From Chthonomonas sp035294165 (lineage in GTDB: Bacteria; Armatimonadota; Chthonomonadetes; Chthonomonadales; Chthonomonadaceae), in the NCBI RefSeq assembly GCF_035294165.1, contig NZ_DATGLN010000170.1, forward strand, positions 39,549 to 103,548: 64,000 bases of DNA, in the 5' to 3' direction. Of the stretch, positions 35,953 to 45,135 are shown piece by piece (positions within the stretch are counted from its first letter, which is position 1; each line of letters begins with the position of its first letter). The position numbers and the translations under genes are program-made. The notes beneath the pieces were generated by a model. It worked only from the letters and a program-made list of their open reading frames with translations. It was not told the DNA's origin and ran no database searches.

Positions 35953-38391
35953 ATGAGAAACCGATGCTACTTTATGGCTATGATCACGCTACTCATCGCT
36001 ACGGGAACCACGATGTTGGGCCGTACCGTGCTAGCGCAAGATGACACCCAAGGTTATCGCATCCAAGAAAACGGCTCAAGCACGTCTACTCCCCCTACTT
36101 CCTCGGAGGCTACGCAGTCTCCTTCCGAACAGAGTGAGGCTGGGGCCGTGCGCCTCGCGCGTTTCTCCGATGTGGAAGGCAACGTAACGTGGCGTCCCGG
36201 CCCCTCTACCGACTGGAGTTACGCCTCGGTGAATCTGCCGATTAGACAGGGGGCACAGGTATGGGTAACAGATGGAGGCCGAGCTGAGATTCAGTTTGAT
36301 GACGGCAGTCTGTTAAGGTTAGGAGGGGGCGCTCTTGCCACCATGCAGACCCTCTATAGCGATTCGCAAGGGGAGTTTACCCAGATCGTTTTAACCAACG
36401 GGCTGGCAACTATGGTAACGCGCCACGCCTACTCTATCTATCAAATAGACACGCCGGACGCCTCGATTAAAGTCAACGAAAAGGCACGTGTTCGCGTCGG
36501 GGTTGGGGATGGCGTGGAGGTTTGTGTGCAAGAGGGACGCGCTGTTTTGGATGGGGAGCAAGGCGAAGCGGAACTGCGTGCAGGGGACTACGTCTTTTTA
36601 CAAAGCATAGATAGCCCATACAACGTTCACCCAGCACCTCCCGAAGATGAGTGGGACCATTGGAACGATCATCGGGATCGGGTCATGCTATACCGTGCGC
36701 AGCACCTTCCTCCTAACATCGGCCTGGTGGCCGGCGATTTAGACGACTACGGCGATTGGCGCTACACGCCCAATTACGGTTATGTTTGGTGTCCCCACAT
36801 CGAGCGAGCGGACTGGCGTCCCTACTGCGATGGGCACTGGGTATGGGTGGTACCTTTCGGCTGGACATGGGTTTCCGATGAGCCCTGGGGGTGGGCGCCA
36901 TATCACTACGGTACATGGGTTTATGAGCCGTTTGGTTGGGCATGGGTGCCGGGCCCTGCATGTCAATACTGGCAGCCGGCCGTGGTGGACTTTAGCGTCT
37001 GTGATGACCGTGTAATCTGGGCACCGCTCGCACCTGAGGAGGTTCGCTATCCAAGCACACTGACCGTTGCGTTTGCCCATGGCGATTGGTTTACCTACTT
37101 CTCCATCGCGCAGGCAGCCGTTTACTATCCGGTGGCCTCCTCATACTGTGCGCCACGACCGTTCGACACAACCTATGTGAATCAGGTAACCTATGTTAAC
37201 AATGTAACGAATATAACAAATATCAATGAAGCCCCTCCGGGTGTACCCCTAACGGCTTTTCAACGGTTCCAGCAGACGACAGAGTACTATGCGGCGACAC
37301 ATCTAAATCGGGGCAGCGTGCTCTTTGTTCCGCGCAACGCGCGTCGAGCGCCAGGGGCTACCTATGCCACGCTCGCCACATTCCGCGAGGCAAGTGCCTA
37401 TCGCCCGCTGCCACCCTCTGAGGCCGATCTCTTCACCAGAGGCCGGGCGCCGGAGGCCGACCGAAACGTAGAACCGATTGCCGGCCCGCCGAGTTTATTG
37501 CCGGCACCGCTCTCTTTTACCCCCGTGCGTTCGCGCATGCCACTTGTTACACCGCCGTCGGCACTGCAGACACGGGCGGTATTTCACGCTCCAACCCCCT
37601 CGACGCGAGGGCGTGTTGCCATCGAGCAGGCGATGCCCACAGCCCCTTCGCGCGTTTTGCCACCGCCCCTTCGTACGCGCAATGGCAGCTCTGATCTATC
37701 GGAGTTCTCTCCCTCACGTTCCAGAGACTTCATTGCGCGGACGCCCAGCCCTGCAGAAAATAGAACGGTCGTGCCGCGTGCGATGACGCCGTCTCAAGGA
37801 GGTACCTCGTATCCGTCCTATCTCACGAATCGGCGGGCGCCGGATCGCATGGGCAGTTATGGGGCAACAGAGAATAGGGCGGCCAATGCGGCAGCTTTGG
37901 CCAGACGTGAGCTAGGCTTTACACCGGGCCGACCGATTCAAAGTGGCCAACAGCCCTTCCTGCCTTCAGAACCTCGCGACCGATCCGGTGTAGGGACGTT
38001 CCCAAACAGGCCGCTTTACGCGCCGAACAGCCCGAATGCGCCCATGCCGCGCTTTACTCCGGCTCCGCAGTGGCCCGGAAGCCCGCCACAACAATCCATC
38101 GGGCGTGGTGCCCCTCCGCGTACGGTTCCTTATACTCCCGCGCCGTTCCACGATGATCGGGGCGTGCCCACATATGCACCGCATCCTGTGCAGCCGGCGT
38201 GGAACCCACCTCCTGTGCCACCTCGTCGAGAGGCCCCTTATGTGCCGCCGCCTGCACCACAACCTCCTGTCTATCATGCGCCAACACCTCCACCTCAACC
38301 GGCGCCACATGTTGCGCAGAGCATCCCTAGTGGTGGGGAAAACCATGGGAGCAGTGGCTCTAGCACATCCCGAGATCGCCCGAAGCGGTAG
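35953..38391 (+). CDS. Exported FecR-domain / DUF6600 protein
   Basis: An 812-residue exported protein. The signal peptide is residues 1-28 (MITLLIATGTTMLGRTVLAQ). A FecR-type beta domain follows at about 65-215 (VEGNVTWRPGPSTDW, GGRAEIQFDDGSLLRLG, VCVQEGRAVLDGEQGE). Residues about 255-340 form the Trp/Tyr-rich DUF6600 repeat (YGYVWCPH, DGHWVWVVPFGWTWVSDEPW, YGTWVYEPFGWAWVPG). The last 350 residues are low-complexity Pro/Arg/Ser. DUF6600 proteins are common in Acidobacteria and relatives and are thought to be envelope-associated. Regulation by the neighbouring two-component pair is possible. Not an iron regulator despite the FecR name. Confidence 0.88.
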   Translation: MRNRCYFMAMITLLIATGTTMLGRTVLAQDDTQGYRIQENGSSTSTPPTSSEATQSPSEQSEAGAVRLARFSDVEGNVTWRPGPSTDWSYASVNLPIRQGAQVWVTDGGRAEIQFDDGSLLRLGGGALATMQTLYSDSQGEFTQIVLTNGLATMVTRHAYSIYQIDTPDASIKVNEKARVRVGVGDGVEVCVQEGRAVLDGEQGEAELRAGDYVFLQSIDSPYNVHPAPPEDEWDHWNDHRDRVMLYRAQHLPPNIGLVAGDLDDYGDWRYTPNYGYVWCPHIERADWRPYCDGHWVWVVPFGWTWVSDEPWGWAPYHYGTWVYEPFGWAWVPGPACQYWQPAVVDFSVCDDRVIWAPLAPEEVRYPSTLTVAFAHGDWFTYFSIAQAAVYYPVASSYCAPRPFDTTYVNQVTYVNNVTNITNINEAPPGVPLTAFQRFQQTTEYYAATHLNRGSVLFVPRNARRAPGATYATLATFREASAYRPLPPSEADLFTRGRAPEADRNVEPIAGPPSLLPAPLSFTPVRSRMPLVTPPSALQTRAVFHAPTPSTRGRVAIEQAMPTAPSRVLPPPLRTRNGSSDLSEFSPSRSRDFIARTPSPAENRTVVPRAMTPSQGGTSYPSYLTNRRAPDRMGSYGATENRAANAAALARRELGFTPGRPIQSGQQPFLPSEPRDRSGVGTFPNRPLYAPNSPNAPMPRFTPAPQWPGSPPQQSIGRGAPPRTVPYTPAPFHDDRGVPTYAPHPVQPAWNPPPVPPRREAPYVPPPAPQPPVYHAPTPPPQPAPHVAQSIPSGGENHGSSGSSTSRDRPKR

Positions 38392-38451
38392 CTCGGAGTG
38401 AAATATAGGCGAGGGAAGCGGCAGAGAATGTGCTACACTAAACATAGTAAC

Positions 38452-38474
38452 CCTCCCACCCGAACGATGGGAGG
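38452..38474 (+). other. Hairpin between FecR-DUF6600 and the small exported protein
   Basis: CCTCCCA / TGGGAGG form a 7-bp stem with a 9-base loop, 60 bases after the upstream stop and just before the AAGGAGG ribosome site of the next gene. It could weaken read-through or sit in the leader; there is no T tract, so it is not called a terminator. Confidence 0.4.
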
Positions 38475-38495
38475 ATGAGACAAGGAGGTAAAACT

Positions 38496-38924
38496 ATGAA
38501 GCGCCATGTCAATAAAGCCACCATCATGCTCGTGTTGCTCTGCTTCTCCGCGGGCATGGTCAGCGCCGATATTCTCGGTTCATTGCTGAAGGCGGGTGGA
38601 GTGGCTTTGATTATCGGCAAATTTGGGCCACAGATCAACAGTGCCATCAACCATCTCACACGCACGCCTCAGAACAACCCCATGTATGCCACAAAGGTGG
38701 TACCCGTTATTTCTGCCGGTGACGGCACCGAAGTGGGCGGTGTGCAGGTGATGGGGCCGCGTGCTGCCGTGAATAAGGTGCAGGCCGTTGTGCAGTTTGA
38801 GGGGCGTTTCAGTTCGATTGGGCTGCGCATTCGCGGGCTTGTTCCCGTAGAGACCAAGAGCATTAAGAACATCCGTCGAATACCCGGTGTGGGCATAAGC
38901 GGCCTGCTCGACATCAAGTTGTAA
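38496..38924 (+). CDS. Small exported protein of unknown function
   Basis: A 142-residue protein whose start is fixed by AAGGAGG eight bases before ATG 38496; a frame from 38475 adds seven unsupported residues. The signal peptide covers about residues 1-25 (ATIMLVLLCFSAGMVSADI). The mature part begins with a hydrophobic segment (ILGSLLKAGGVALIIGKFG) and continues as a beta-rich domain (YATKVVPVISAGDGTEVGG, VQVMGPRAAVNKVQAVVQFEG, IRRIPGVGISGLLDIKL). The repeated VxG and IxG pattern suggests a small beta sandwich. A hairpin terminator follows. No family recognised; an envelope role is likely from the signal and neighbours. Confidence 0.8.
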   Translation: MKRHVNKATIMLVLLCFSAGMVSADILGSLLKAGGVALIIGKFGPQINSAINHLTRTPQNNPMYATKVVPVISAGDGTEVGGVQVMGPRAAVNKVQAVVQFEGRFSSIGLRIRGLVPVETKSIKNIRRIPGVGISGLLDIKL

Positions 38925-38953
38925 CTCTCTCTGTTCGTCAACAGTCTCTTATA

Positions 38954-38981
38954 ACGGCAGGCCCTAAGTCGGGTCTGCCGT
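38954..38981 (+). terminator. Intrinsic terminator after the small exported protein
   Basis: ACGGCAGGCCC / GGGTCTGCCGT forms an 11-bp stem with one G-T pair and a 6-base loop, 30 bases after the stop, followed by GCTGCTTTTC. Confidence 0.6.
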
Positions 38982-39121
38982 GCTGCTTTTCTGCATCCTC
39001 TGAACGCCGTTCTAAAATGGGTAGGAATCTTTCCGAAAATGTAGGAATATAGAGCACAAAAGCATCAATCGCGTGCGCCTTCGAACGTTCAGGAAAAAAC
39101 CTAACAAGTGAGGGAAAGGCT

Positions 39122-41047
39122 ATGCTTCGGAAAAGCCCTTTCGCCATCGGCAGCTTCATAGTGCCTAAGATCGCCTGCCTTATCTGCGTTTTAGGGAGCT
39201 TGCTTTGCCTGTCTCCAAGACAAGCAAAAGCGGATAGCGCTCTACGCCCCGTCCGGGTCTTCGTGGGCAGCAAGCCGTTAGAGGCCTCGACATCGCCTTT
39301 GAGCGATGGAAACGAAACCTTTGTTCCGCTCGATATCCTTGCGATGGTTGGGGCACAGGGACATCTCAACAAACGCGGAGATGCGGTGAAGATAGCTTAT
39401 GGGCATCCGATACAGGAGGCCGAGCTTGCCGTTGCGCGACCAGAGGGAAAACCTATGTTGGCGCTTTCCGACCTAGCCCGGCTGCTTCCCGCCGATATCC
39501 TTACAGTAGATAGCCGTGCCAACGGTGCTCCGAACACAACCAGCTTCGACGAAGTTTACCTGTTGGCGCGCGTAACCGATGTGCGTCTACAGCAGGGGGC
39601 CATACGCTTTACGACCTCCTTCCCCGTGCCCTACCAGGTGCGCATGATAGATGAGGATGGGCAACGTGTGGGCTATGTGGACTGTTTTGGGGCGAAGCTA
39701 GCCCCCGATCTGCTGAATCAGACCCTGCCCGACGATGACCCGCAGACACAGAATTTGCGTGTGGGGCAGTTCAAACCCGACGTGGTGCGCGTGGCGGTGA
39801 ACCTGCCCTTGAGCCTACGAGTACGTGCAGGTGATGGACAGGCCGATGCCGAAGGGCAGGTTATCGTTGTGTTGTGGAAAGACCCGAAAGGGGCTGCGAA
39901 GATGGCCGCAATGGCGAATGCCGGTGGAACAACGAAGCCCCAAGGTTCCGGTGGGCTACAGATGCCGACGACTCCGGGAGGAGAGAGAATGGCAACCACT
40001 TCCAACGAAACGCCCGCTAATCCTATGGCAGACCAAACAGAGACGGCCAACGGAGGGCCGGGGGAAGGCAACAATTCGGCAAATCCGAATGCCCCTGCGG
40101 CAACAAAGTTCGTCCAGGTCCAACGCATTGTATTTGAGCCGGACAACGATCAAAGCGCCACGCTTCGGATATTTACAACAGGGCCTGTGCAGCCTTCCAT
40201 TCGTTACACGGAGGACGGTGGTTTACAGCTGGACTTGCCCGGTGCCGTTCTGGCTCTTACCGATTCGACCCAAGCCGATCAAAGCTTCCGGCATCCGCTA
40301 TTAACCGAAGAGCAAGCGTTCGCCCTCGATCAGACGCCTCCTGTGGTGCGTATCCGGTTGCGTACCCCGCGCTACGATGGGTTTGTGCTCGATCCGCGAG
40401 CCGATCAGGTGGTTCTGCGCCTGCGCCTGCCGCGCAACGCGACCGGCGTTTTGGCAGATAAGCTGATCGTCGTAGACCCAGGGCATGGCGGTTCCGCAAC
40501 GGGGGCGACGGCAGGCGGCTATGCCGAGAAGAACATCACTTTGGCCATTGCGCTTAAACTGCGGCGAGTTTTGGAAGCGTGCGGCGCGCGTGTGGTGCTG
40601 ACTCGAGATAGAGATAGAGATGTAGACCTTTCTGCCCGGCCTGCTCTTGCAAACGCCATTCATGCCGACTTCTTCATCAGCATTCACAATGATGCCTGTA
40701 GCCATCCTGGGGAGGCATCCGGCACCACCACATACTATCATATGGAAGACCCAAGCAGCAGAGCGCTGGCCAACTGCGTTCAACACGCCGTGGCGGCCGT
40801 AACGGGCTTGCCCAGCCGGGGCGCCCGCTCCGATAGCAGTCTGTACCAGCATGGGTTGGCCGTACTGCGTGAAAGCCAGATGCCGGCCATTCTCATTGAG
40901 GTGGCCTATATTGATAATCCGGTGGACCGGCGTAAGCTTATAGACCCAGATTTTCAAGAGAGAGTGGCCGAAGCCATCTGCCGAGGGCTACGACTCTACA
41001 TCGAGGGGCATTCGCAGACGGCCCTGTTGCTGCCTAAAGACAGGTAG
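39122..41047 (+). CDS. N-acetylmuramoyl-L-alanine amidase with AMIN domain
   Basis: A 641-residue exported cell-wall hydrolase. A signal peptide (residues about 14-38, IACLICVLGSLLCLSPRQAKA) is followed by a copper-amine-oxidase-like/AMIN beta region, a Pro/Asn/Thr linker (about 260-340), a second AMIN-like part and the catalytic Amidase_3 domain from about residue 445. Zinc ligands are readable as H455 (VDPGHGG), E469 and H522 (SIHNDA), with catalytic E593 (ILIEVAYIDN). It cuts the amide between MurNAc and the peptide stem, for daughter-cell separation or wall turnover; AMIN domains direct such enzymes to the septum or outer wall. AGGGAAAGG precedes the start. Confidence 0.93.
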   Translation: MLRKSPFAIGSFIVPKIACLICVLGSLLCLSPRQAKADSALRPVRVFVGSKPLEASTSPLSDGNETFVPLDILAMVGAQGHLNKRGDAVKIAYGHPIQEAELAVARPEGKPMLALSDLARLLPADILTVDSRANGAPNTTSFDEVYLLARVTDVRLQQGAIRFTTSFPVPYQVRMIDEDGQRVGYVDCFGAKLAPDLLNQTLPDDDPQTQNLRVGQFKPDVVRVAVNLPLSLRVRAGDGQADAEGQVIVVLWKDPKGAAKMAAMANAGGTTKPQGSGGLQMPTTPGGERMATTSNETPANPMADQTETANGGPGEGNNSANPNAPAATKFVQVQRIVFEPDNDQSATLRIFTTGPVQPSIRYTEDGGLQLDLPGAVLALTDSTQADQSFRHPLLTEEQAFALDQTPPVVRIRLRTPRYDGFVLDPRADQVVLRLRLPRNATGVLADKLIVVDPGHGGSATGATAGGYAEKNITLAIALKLRRVLEACGARVVLTRDRDRDVDLSARPALANAIHADFFISIHNDACSHPGEASGTTTYYHMEDPSSRALANCVQHAVAAVTGLPSRGARSDSSLYQHGLAVLRESQMPAILIEVAYIDNPVDRRKLIDPDFQERVAEAICRGLRLYIEGHSQTALLLPKDR

Positions 41048-41072
41048 GTCGTTACAACGAATTCGGTATTCT

Positions 41073-41801
41073 CTAGGAGCTGCGCACGGTGCGGCGGCTG
41101 TGAAGGCCGCACTCCGTTTTTTGCAATCCGGCCCAACGTCCTGCGCGTTCGTCCTCCCCTTCGCGCACGGGGCGCGTGCAGGGCCAGCAGCCTATAGAGG
41201 GATAGCCACGGTCGTGGAGGGGGTTGTAGGGCACGTTGTGGGTGCGAATGTAGGCCCAAACATCCTCGCGAGTCCAATTCGCCAGTGGACTAATTTTAAC
41301 GAGACCGAATTTGGAGTCCCATTCTACAATGCCGGCCTGAGCGCGATCGGGAGTTTGATCGCGACGGATGGCGCTTACCCATGCGTCGAAGTCTTTAAGC
41401 ACCTTGCGCAGGGGAACAATTTTCCTTAGACGGCAGCACTCGTCGGGATTGGTGTGATAGATCGGGCCGCCAAAACGGGCCTCCATCTGCTCAACGGTCT
41501 CTTTAGGACGCACAAAATGAACGGTAAGGCCGTAGCGCTCCTGAATGCGTTCCCTCAGAGCCAGCGTTTCAGGGAACTGGTAGCCGGTTTCAAGATTGAA
41601 GATAAAAGGCAGTTTTGCAAGAGCGCCGAGTTGGGCCAGCATATCTAAGAGAACACAACCTTCTGCACCAAAGGCGGTGGCCATGGCCAGTCTCTCTCCG
41701 TAGATTTTAACCGCCCAGGCCAGAATCTCTTGAGGGGAATGCTCTTCCAGGCAGTTACTTAAGGCGTTAAGAGCTTCACGGCTTGGTGGTGGCAGGGTCA
41801 T
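41073..41801 (-). CDS. cysH: Phosphoadenylyl/adenylyl-sulfate reductase
   Basis: A 242-residue assimilatory sulfonucleotide reductase. The PP-loop region (MATAFGAEGCVLLDML), the SAIRRDQTPDRA arginine loop and the C-terminal catalytic ECGLH are present. The paired cysteines DECCRLRK and GCWPCTRP bind a [4Fe-4S] cluster, which marks the bacterial APS-type enzyme; the cluster-free PAPS reductases lack them. It reduces APS to sulfite with thioredoxin. A strong promoter lies directly upstream. It stands alone here; no ATP sulfurylase or sulfite reductase is in the window. Confidence 0.95.
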   Translation of the reverse strand: MTLPPPSREALNALSNCLEEHSPQEILAWAVKIYGERLAMATAFGAEGCVLLDMLAQLGALAKLPFIFNLETGYQFPETLALRERIQERYGLTVHFVRPKETVEQMEARFGGPIYHTNPDECCRLRKIVPLRKVLKDFDAWVSAIRRDQTPDRAQAGIVEWDSKFGLVKISPLANWTREDVWAYIRTHNVPYNPLHDRGYPSIGCWPCTRPVREGEDERAGRWAGLQKTECGLHSRRTVRSS

Positions 41802-41853
41802 CGTTCTCCTCTTTCTAAATCTGACTAATTTGATAAACTAACTAAGTATATGA

Positions 41854-41883
41854 AGTATATCAAAAATACGCTTACCCTGTCAA
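41854..41883 (-). promoter_or_regulatory. Strong sigma-70-type promoter of cysH
   Basis: On the minus strand TTGACA (41878-41883) and TATACT (41854-41859) are separated by 18 bases, a near-consensus promoter 53 bases before the cysH start. An inverted repeat TTTGATA (41829-41835) / TATCAAA (41858-41864) overlaps the -10 box and could hold a sulfur-status repressor. Confidence 0.75.
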
Positions 41884-42080
41884 TAAGTTCCCAAAAAATC
41901 TTGCCTGGCTAAGGGCAAGGTGGTGAGCGCCGAAAGAAGTCTACACACTGTACCGCAAACGGTTATTCGTGTTGCCGTTATGGATGGCGTAGATTGAAAG
42001 AAGCCTGCAGAAACCTCAACATAACAAATTTCCGGTTTTGGAGGCTGTAAAGATATTAAATAAGTGGAGGTGCAAGGTCA

Positions 42081-43046
42081 ATGTGTCTGCTTCAGTTTAA
42101 GGAACGTTTCCTAAGCCCAAGCGGCGAGGTGAGGTCTCTATCCCACCATATGTTTGAGGATGGGACGGTAGCGATTTACGAGAATTGCGGCTGGATTCTA
42201 CCACCCCTAACCCCTGAGACCGTCTTAGGGTATGTTCAGGAGTTTCATGCGCGGCTAGCCTCGCGGCTCTATCAAGAGAACTGGTCCATATGCCATTGCC
42301 GTCCACCCTTACGAAGGCCTCTCTTCACCCCGCAGACTCTGGTTCGCTGGCGCCTTATGGCGCAACACTGCGATATCTTTGCGGATGCCAAATACCGACC
42401 ACTTAAGCGTACGAACCGCTATTGCTTCGAAAAAGAGTCTGGAGGCACGTCCCTCTACTTCACCATCAAGCACTATAAGGCATCCGGGGTTTACGACGTC
42501 TCCTATCAAATCCGCATTGTCCCGGCTCGGAAGACCTATCAATTAGAAGAATTCGTTGAAATCTATCCTCGTTTGCCGGCGACGACCCGTGAAGGCCATC
42601 GAGAGATACAAAAATGGCAGCGTGAGGGGCTAATGCCGTTGCTCGACGAGCCTTTTCCAAGAGGATATCTGGTGTGGAAAATGGTTACCTTGGTAAACAA
42701 AAGGGCCGGTCTCTATCGGGGGTTGCAAGATGCTCCCTATCGCATAGGAGAGCCTTATGCAAAGTATGACGGCGCCATGGCCTGTGCCGGACCTTTTGGG
42801 GCTGCCCAGGACTATCACGGCCCAAAATATAACTTTCTCATGGCCATCTCCGTTAAACCGCAGACCGTTGTTTTCAGGGGGAGAAGTGGCGTGTTTGATA
42901 TTCCTTGCGGAACGCCTATTGCCACCTACCGTCTTCGAGACTTCAACAGAGATACAGGCGAGTTAGTGGCATTGCCGTTCCAGCGACTTCCCGGCGTGCC
43001 CGATCCGCTCGATCTTATTCTCAAGGTTGGAACGGAAGCATCTTAG
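42081..43046 (+). CDS. Uncharacterised 321-residue protein
   Basis: I do not recognise this protein. GGAGG lies upstream of the ATG (taagtggaggtgcaaggtca). It has no signal peptide and no membrane segment. It is rich in aromatic and basic residues, with beta-like stretches (GTVAIYENCGWILPPLTPE, TSLYFTIKHYKASGVYDVSY, FLMAISVKPQTVVFRGRSGV, FDIPCGTPIATYRL). The C-terminal third could be a small beta barrel. It is divergent from cysH, sharing a 279-base upstream region, and convergent with the purine permease gene. Codon use resembles its neighbours, so recent transfer is not indicated. Confidence 0.75.
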   Translation: MCLLQFKERFLSPSGEVRSLSHHMFEDGTVAIYENCGWILPPLTPETVLGYVQEFHARLASRLYQENWSICHCRPPLRRPLFTPQTLVRWRLMAQHCDIFADAKYRPLKRTNRYCFEKESGGTSLYFTIKHYKASGVYDVSYQIRIVPARKTYQLEEFVEIYPRLPATTREGHREIQKWQREGLMPLLDEPFPRGYLVWKMVTLVNKRAGLYRGLQDAPYRIGEPYAKYDGAMACAGPFGAAQDYHGPKYNFLMAISVKPQTVVFRGRSGVFDIPCGTPIATYRLRDFNRDTGELVALPFQRLPGVPDPLDLILKVGTEAS

Positions 43047-43059
43047 TACCATCGGGCTT

Positions 43060-44364
43060 CTACCCTAACCAGAAAGAGAGCACGAAGAGCACGGATACAA
43101 GCACCAACAGCGGGTTGATCTCGCGCCAGCGTCGTTGCGCCAACATAACCAGGAGATAGGAGAGAAATCCAAAGCCGATTCCTCGTGCGATGGAATAGGT
43201 GAAGGGGATTGTAACAATGGTGATAAACGCAGGAAATCCCTCTTCCAAACGGTGAAATTCGATGTCGCGAACGCTCGAAAGCATGAGAAATCCCACAATG
43301 ATGAGAGCTGGTGCGGTGGCCTGCGCCGGCACGATGGTGACCAAGGGCGAGAAGAAGAGCGCGAGTAGAAAGAGAAGGCCAACGACGAGAGAGGTCAGGC
43401 CGGTGCGGCCGCCTACAGCGACGCCGCTGGCGCTCTCTATATAGGTGGTGGCGCTGGATGCACCACAAAAGCCGCCCCAGAGTGCGGCAAACCCGTCTAC
43501 GAACAGAATTTCACGGAGACGGGGCAGGCGCCCCTCCGCATCCACAAGATTTGCCTGTTGACCCACGCCGAGGATGGTACCCATGGCGTCGAAGAAGTCG
43601 CTCATGACAAAGGCCAGAATAGTAGACCACAGTGCCGGGCGCAAAGCGCCAAGCACATCTGCTCGCCCTAGGGTGGTGAATTGCGGTAGTTGAAGGAGCT
43701 GGTGGGCGGGAGGGAGGTGGGCGACTTTCGTGAAGAGGGCGACGATGGTGGTGCAGAGAATGCCTAATAGCAGCGCCGCACGCCAGCGAAAGGCCACAAA
43801 GAGAAGGGTAAGTGCCAGACCGATGCTGGCCACAAGCACCTCTTTGTGGTGAAACGAGCCGTAGGTGAGGGGGGCATCGGCGGTATTGGCCTTTACAAGG
43901 CCGGCATTTACCATGCCAAGGAGGGTGATGAACAAGCCTATGCCCACGGCTATCGCCCTTTTCAGTCCCATGGGAATGGCGTTCATGATGGCCTCACGGG
44001 CCCGAGTAAGCGCGAGCACTGCGATGATCGCCCCCTCAATGACAACGACGCCCATGGCCGTTTGCCAGGGGATGTGGTGCTGCAGGCAGACATCGAAGGT
44101 GAGTACACCGTTAAGCCCCATGCCTGGGGCTAGGGCATAGGGCGTGTTGGTTAGCAGTGCCATAAGCAGGGTAGGAATGGCGGCAGTAAGGGCTGTGGCC
44201 GCTGCCAGTGCGGACACGCTATGCTCTAGGCCTGGAATATTGGAGAGAATGGAGGGGTTTACAAAGAGAATGTAGGCCATTGTCATGAAGGTGGTGAAGC
44301 CTGCTGCCACCTCCGTGCGAAGGTCTGTATGACGTGCTGCAAGGGTAAACCGTTTTTCAAGCAT
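43060..44364 (-). CDS. NCS2-family purine permease (AzgA/PbuG type)
   Basis: A 434-residue membrane protein with about 12-14 hydrophobic helices. FTTFMTMAYILFVNPSIL, LAPGMGLNGVLTFDV, the SDFFDAMGTILGVGQQA motif and ASSATTYIESASGVAVGGRT are hallmarks of the AzgA-like branch, which imports adenine, guanine and hypoxanthine by proton symport. The ATG at 44364, with AGGAGAGAG upstream, is preferred over a start 19 residues earlier. It lies downstream of thymidine kinase (78 bases), so nucleobase and nucleoside salvage genes are together. Confidence 0.93.
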   Translation of the reverse strand: MLEKRFTLAARHTDLRTEVAAGFTTFMTMAYILFVNPSILSNIPGLEHSVSALAAATALTAAIPTLLMALLTNTPYALAPGMGLNGVLTFDVCLQHHIPWQTAMGVVVIEGAIIAVLALTRAREAIMNAIPMGLKRAIAVGIGLFITLLGMVNAGLVKANTADAPLTYGSFHHKEVLVASIGLALTLLFVAFRWRAALLLGILCTTIVALFTKVAHLPPAHQLLQLPQFTTLGRADVLGALRPALWSTILAFVMSDFFDAMGTILGVGQQANLVDAEGRLPRLREILFVDGFAALWGGFCGASSATTYIESASGVAVGGRTGLTSLVVGLLFLLALFFSPLVTIVPAQATAPALIIVGFLMLSSVRDIEFHRLEEGFPAFITIVTIPFTYSIARGIGFGFLSYLLVMLAQRRWREINPLLVLVSVLFVLSFWLG

Positions 44365-44442
44365 TTCTTCTCTCTCCTTTTCTAGAAACAGGCAAGAGGA
44401 TGCCCATAAGGCAAAGCGCATCCCTTTTGGAGCAGTTTCGCG

Positions 44443-45135
44443 CTAGACTTCGTTGTCTACCTCCGGCTCCATGAACATTTCGAGCTGACGCGGGTCGGTG
44501 ACTTCTGGAGTGCGGGTGGGGGGCATAGGGTGCGTACCGCGGGCGCTGTGGATGGGGGCATTTCGCACACGATGGCACCGGCGACAGCGTGCCTCATAGG
44601 TCTCTTCCGCCCCTATAAGGATGGTCGGTTCGTTCCAGGAGGCAGGGCGTCCGTTCACAAGGCGTTGGGTACGTGTGGCCTCTCCACCACAGACTTTGCA
44701 GATAGCGTGCAGTTTGATAACATTCTCGGCGAGCGCCAGCAGAGTGGGCATAACGCCGAAAGGCATGCCACGAAAGTCCTGATCGAGGCCTGCCACAACC
44801 ACATCTATGCCGCGATCGGCGAGACGTTGACACAGGGGAACGATGGCTTCATCGAAGAATTGAACCTCCTCAATTCCCACCACATGGACTCGTGGGTCTA
44901 GAAGTGTCTCGAGGGTGCGGGCATCGGGCACGGCGATGGCCTGAAATCGTACGCCGTCGTGGGTGCTGATAACGGTGTTATCGGTGCGGGTATCGAGAGC
45001 CGATTTAAAAACTTGTACCCGTTTTCGGGCATAGAGGGCTCGTCGTACAAGCCGAATTAACTCGTCTGTTTTGCCTGAGAACATACATCCACAGATAACC
45101 GTTATAGAACCGGGCTGTTTGGTGCGCGTAGGCAT
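44443..45135 (-). CDS. tdk: Thymidine kinase
   Basis: A 230-residue type II thymidine kinase, slightly longer than usual because of a C-terminal tail of about 35 residues. Walker A is GCMFSGKTDELIR, the catalytic segment is IEEVQFFDEAI, and two pairs of cysteines (CKVCGG and CRRCHR) form the structural zinc site; the lasso loop precedes ILIGAEETYEARC. It phosphorylates thymidine or deoxyuridine with ATP. GGAG precedes the start. Its first 34 bases overlap the 3' end of the hydrolase gene upstream, so they are co-transcribed. Confidence 0.95.
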   Translation of the reverse strand: MPTRTKQPGSITVICGCMFSGKTDELIRLVRRALYARKRVQVFKSALDTRTDNTVISTHDGVRFQAIAVPDARTLETLLDPRVHVVGIEEVQFFDEAIVPLCQRLADRGIDVVVAGLDQDFRGMPFGVMPTLLALAENVIKLHAICKVCGGEATRTQRLVNGRPASWNEPTILIGAEETYEARCRRCHRVRNAPIHSARGTHPMPPTRTPEVTDPRQLEMFMEPEVDNEV

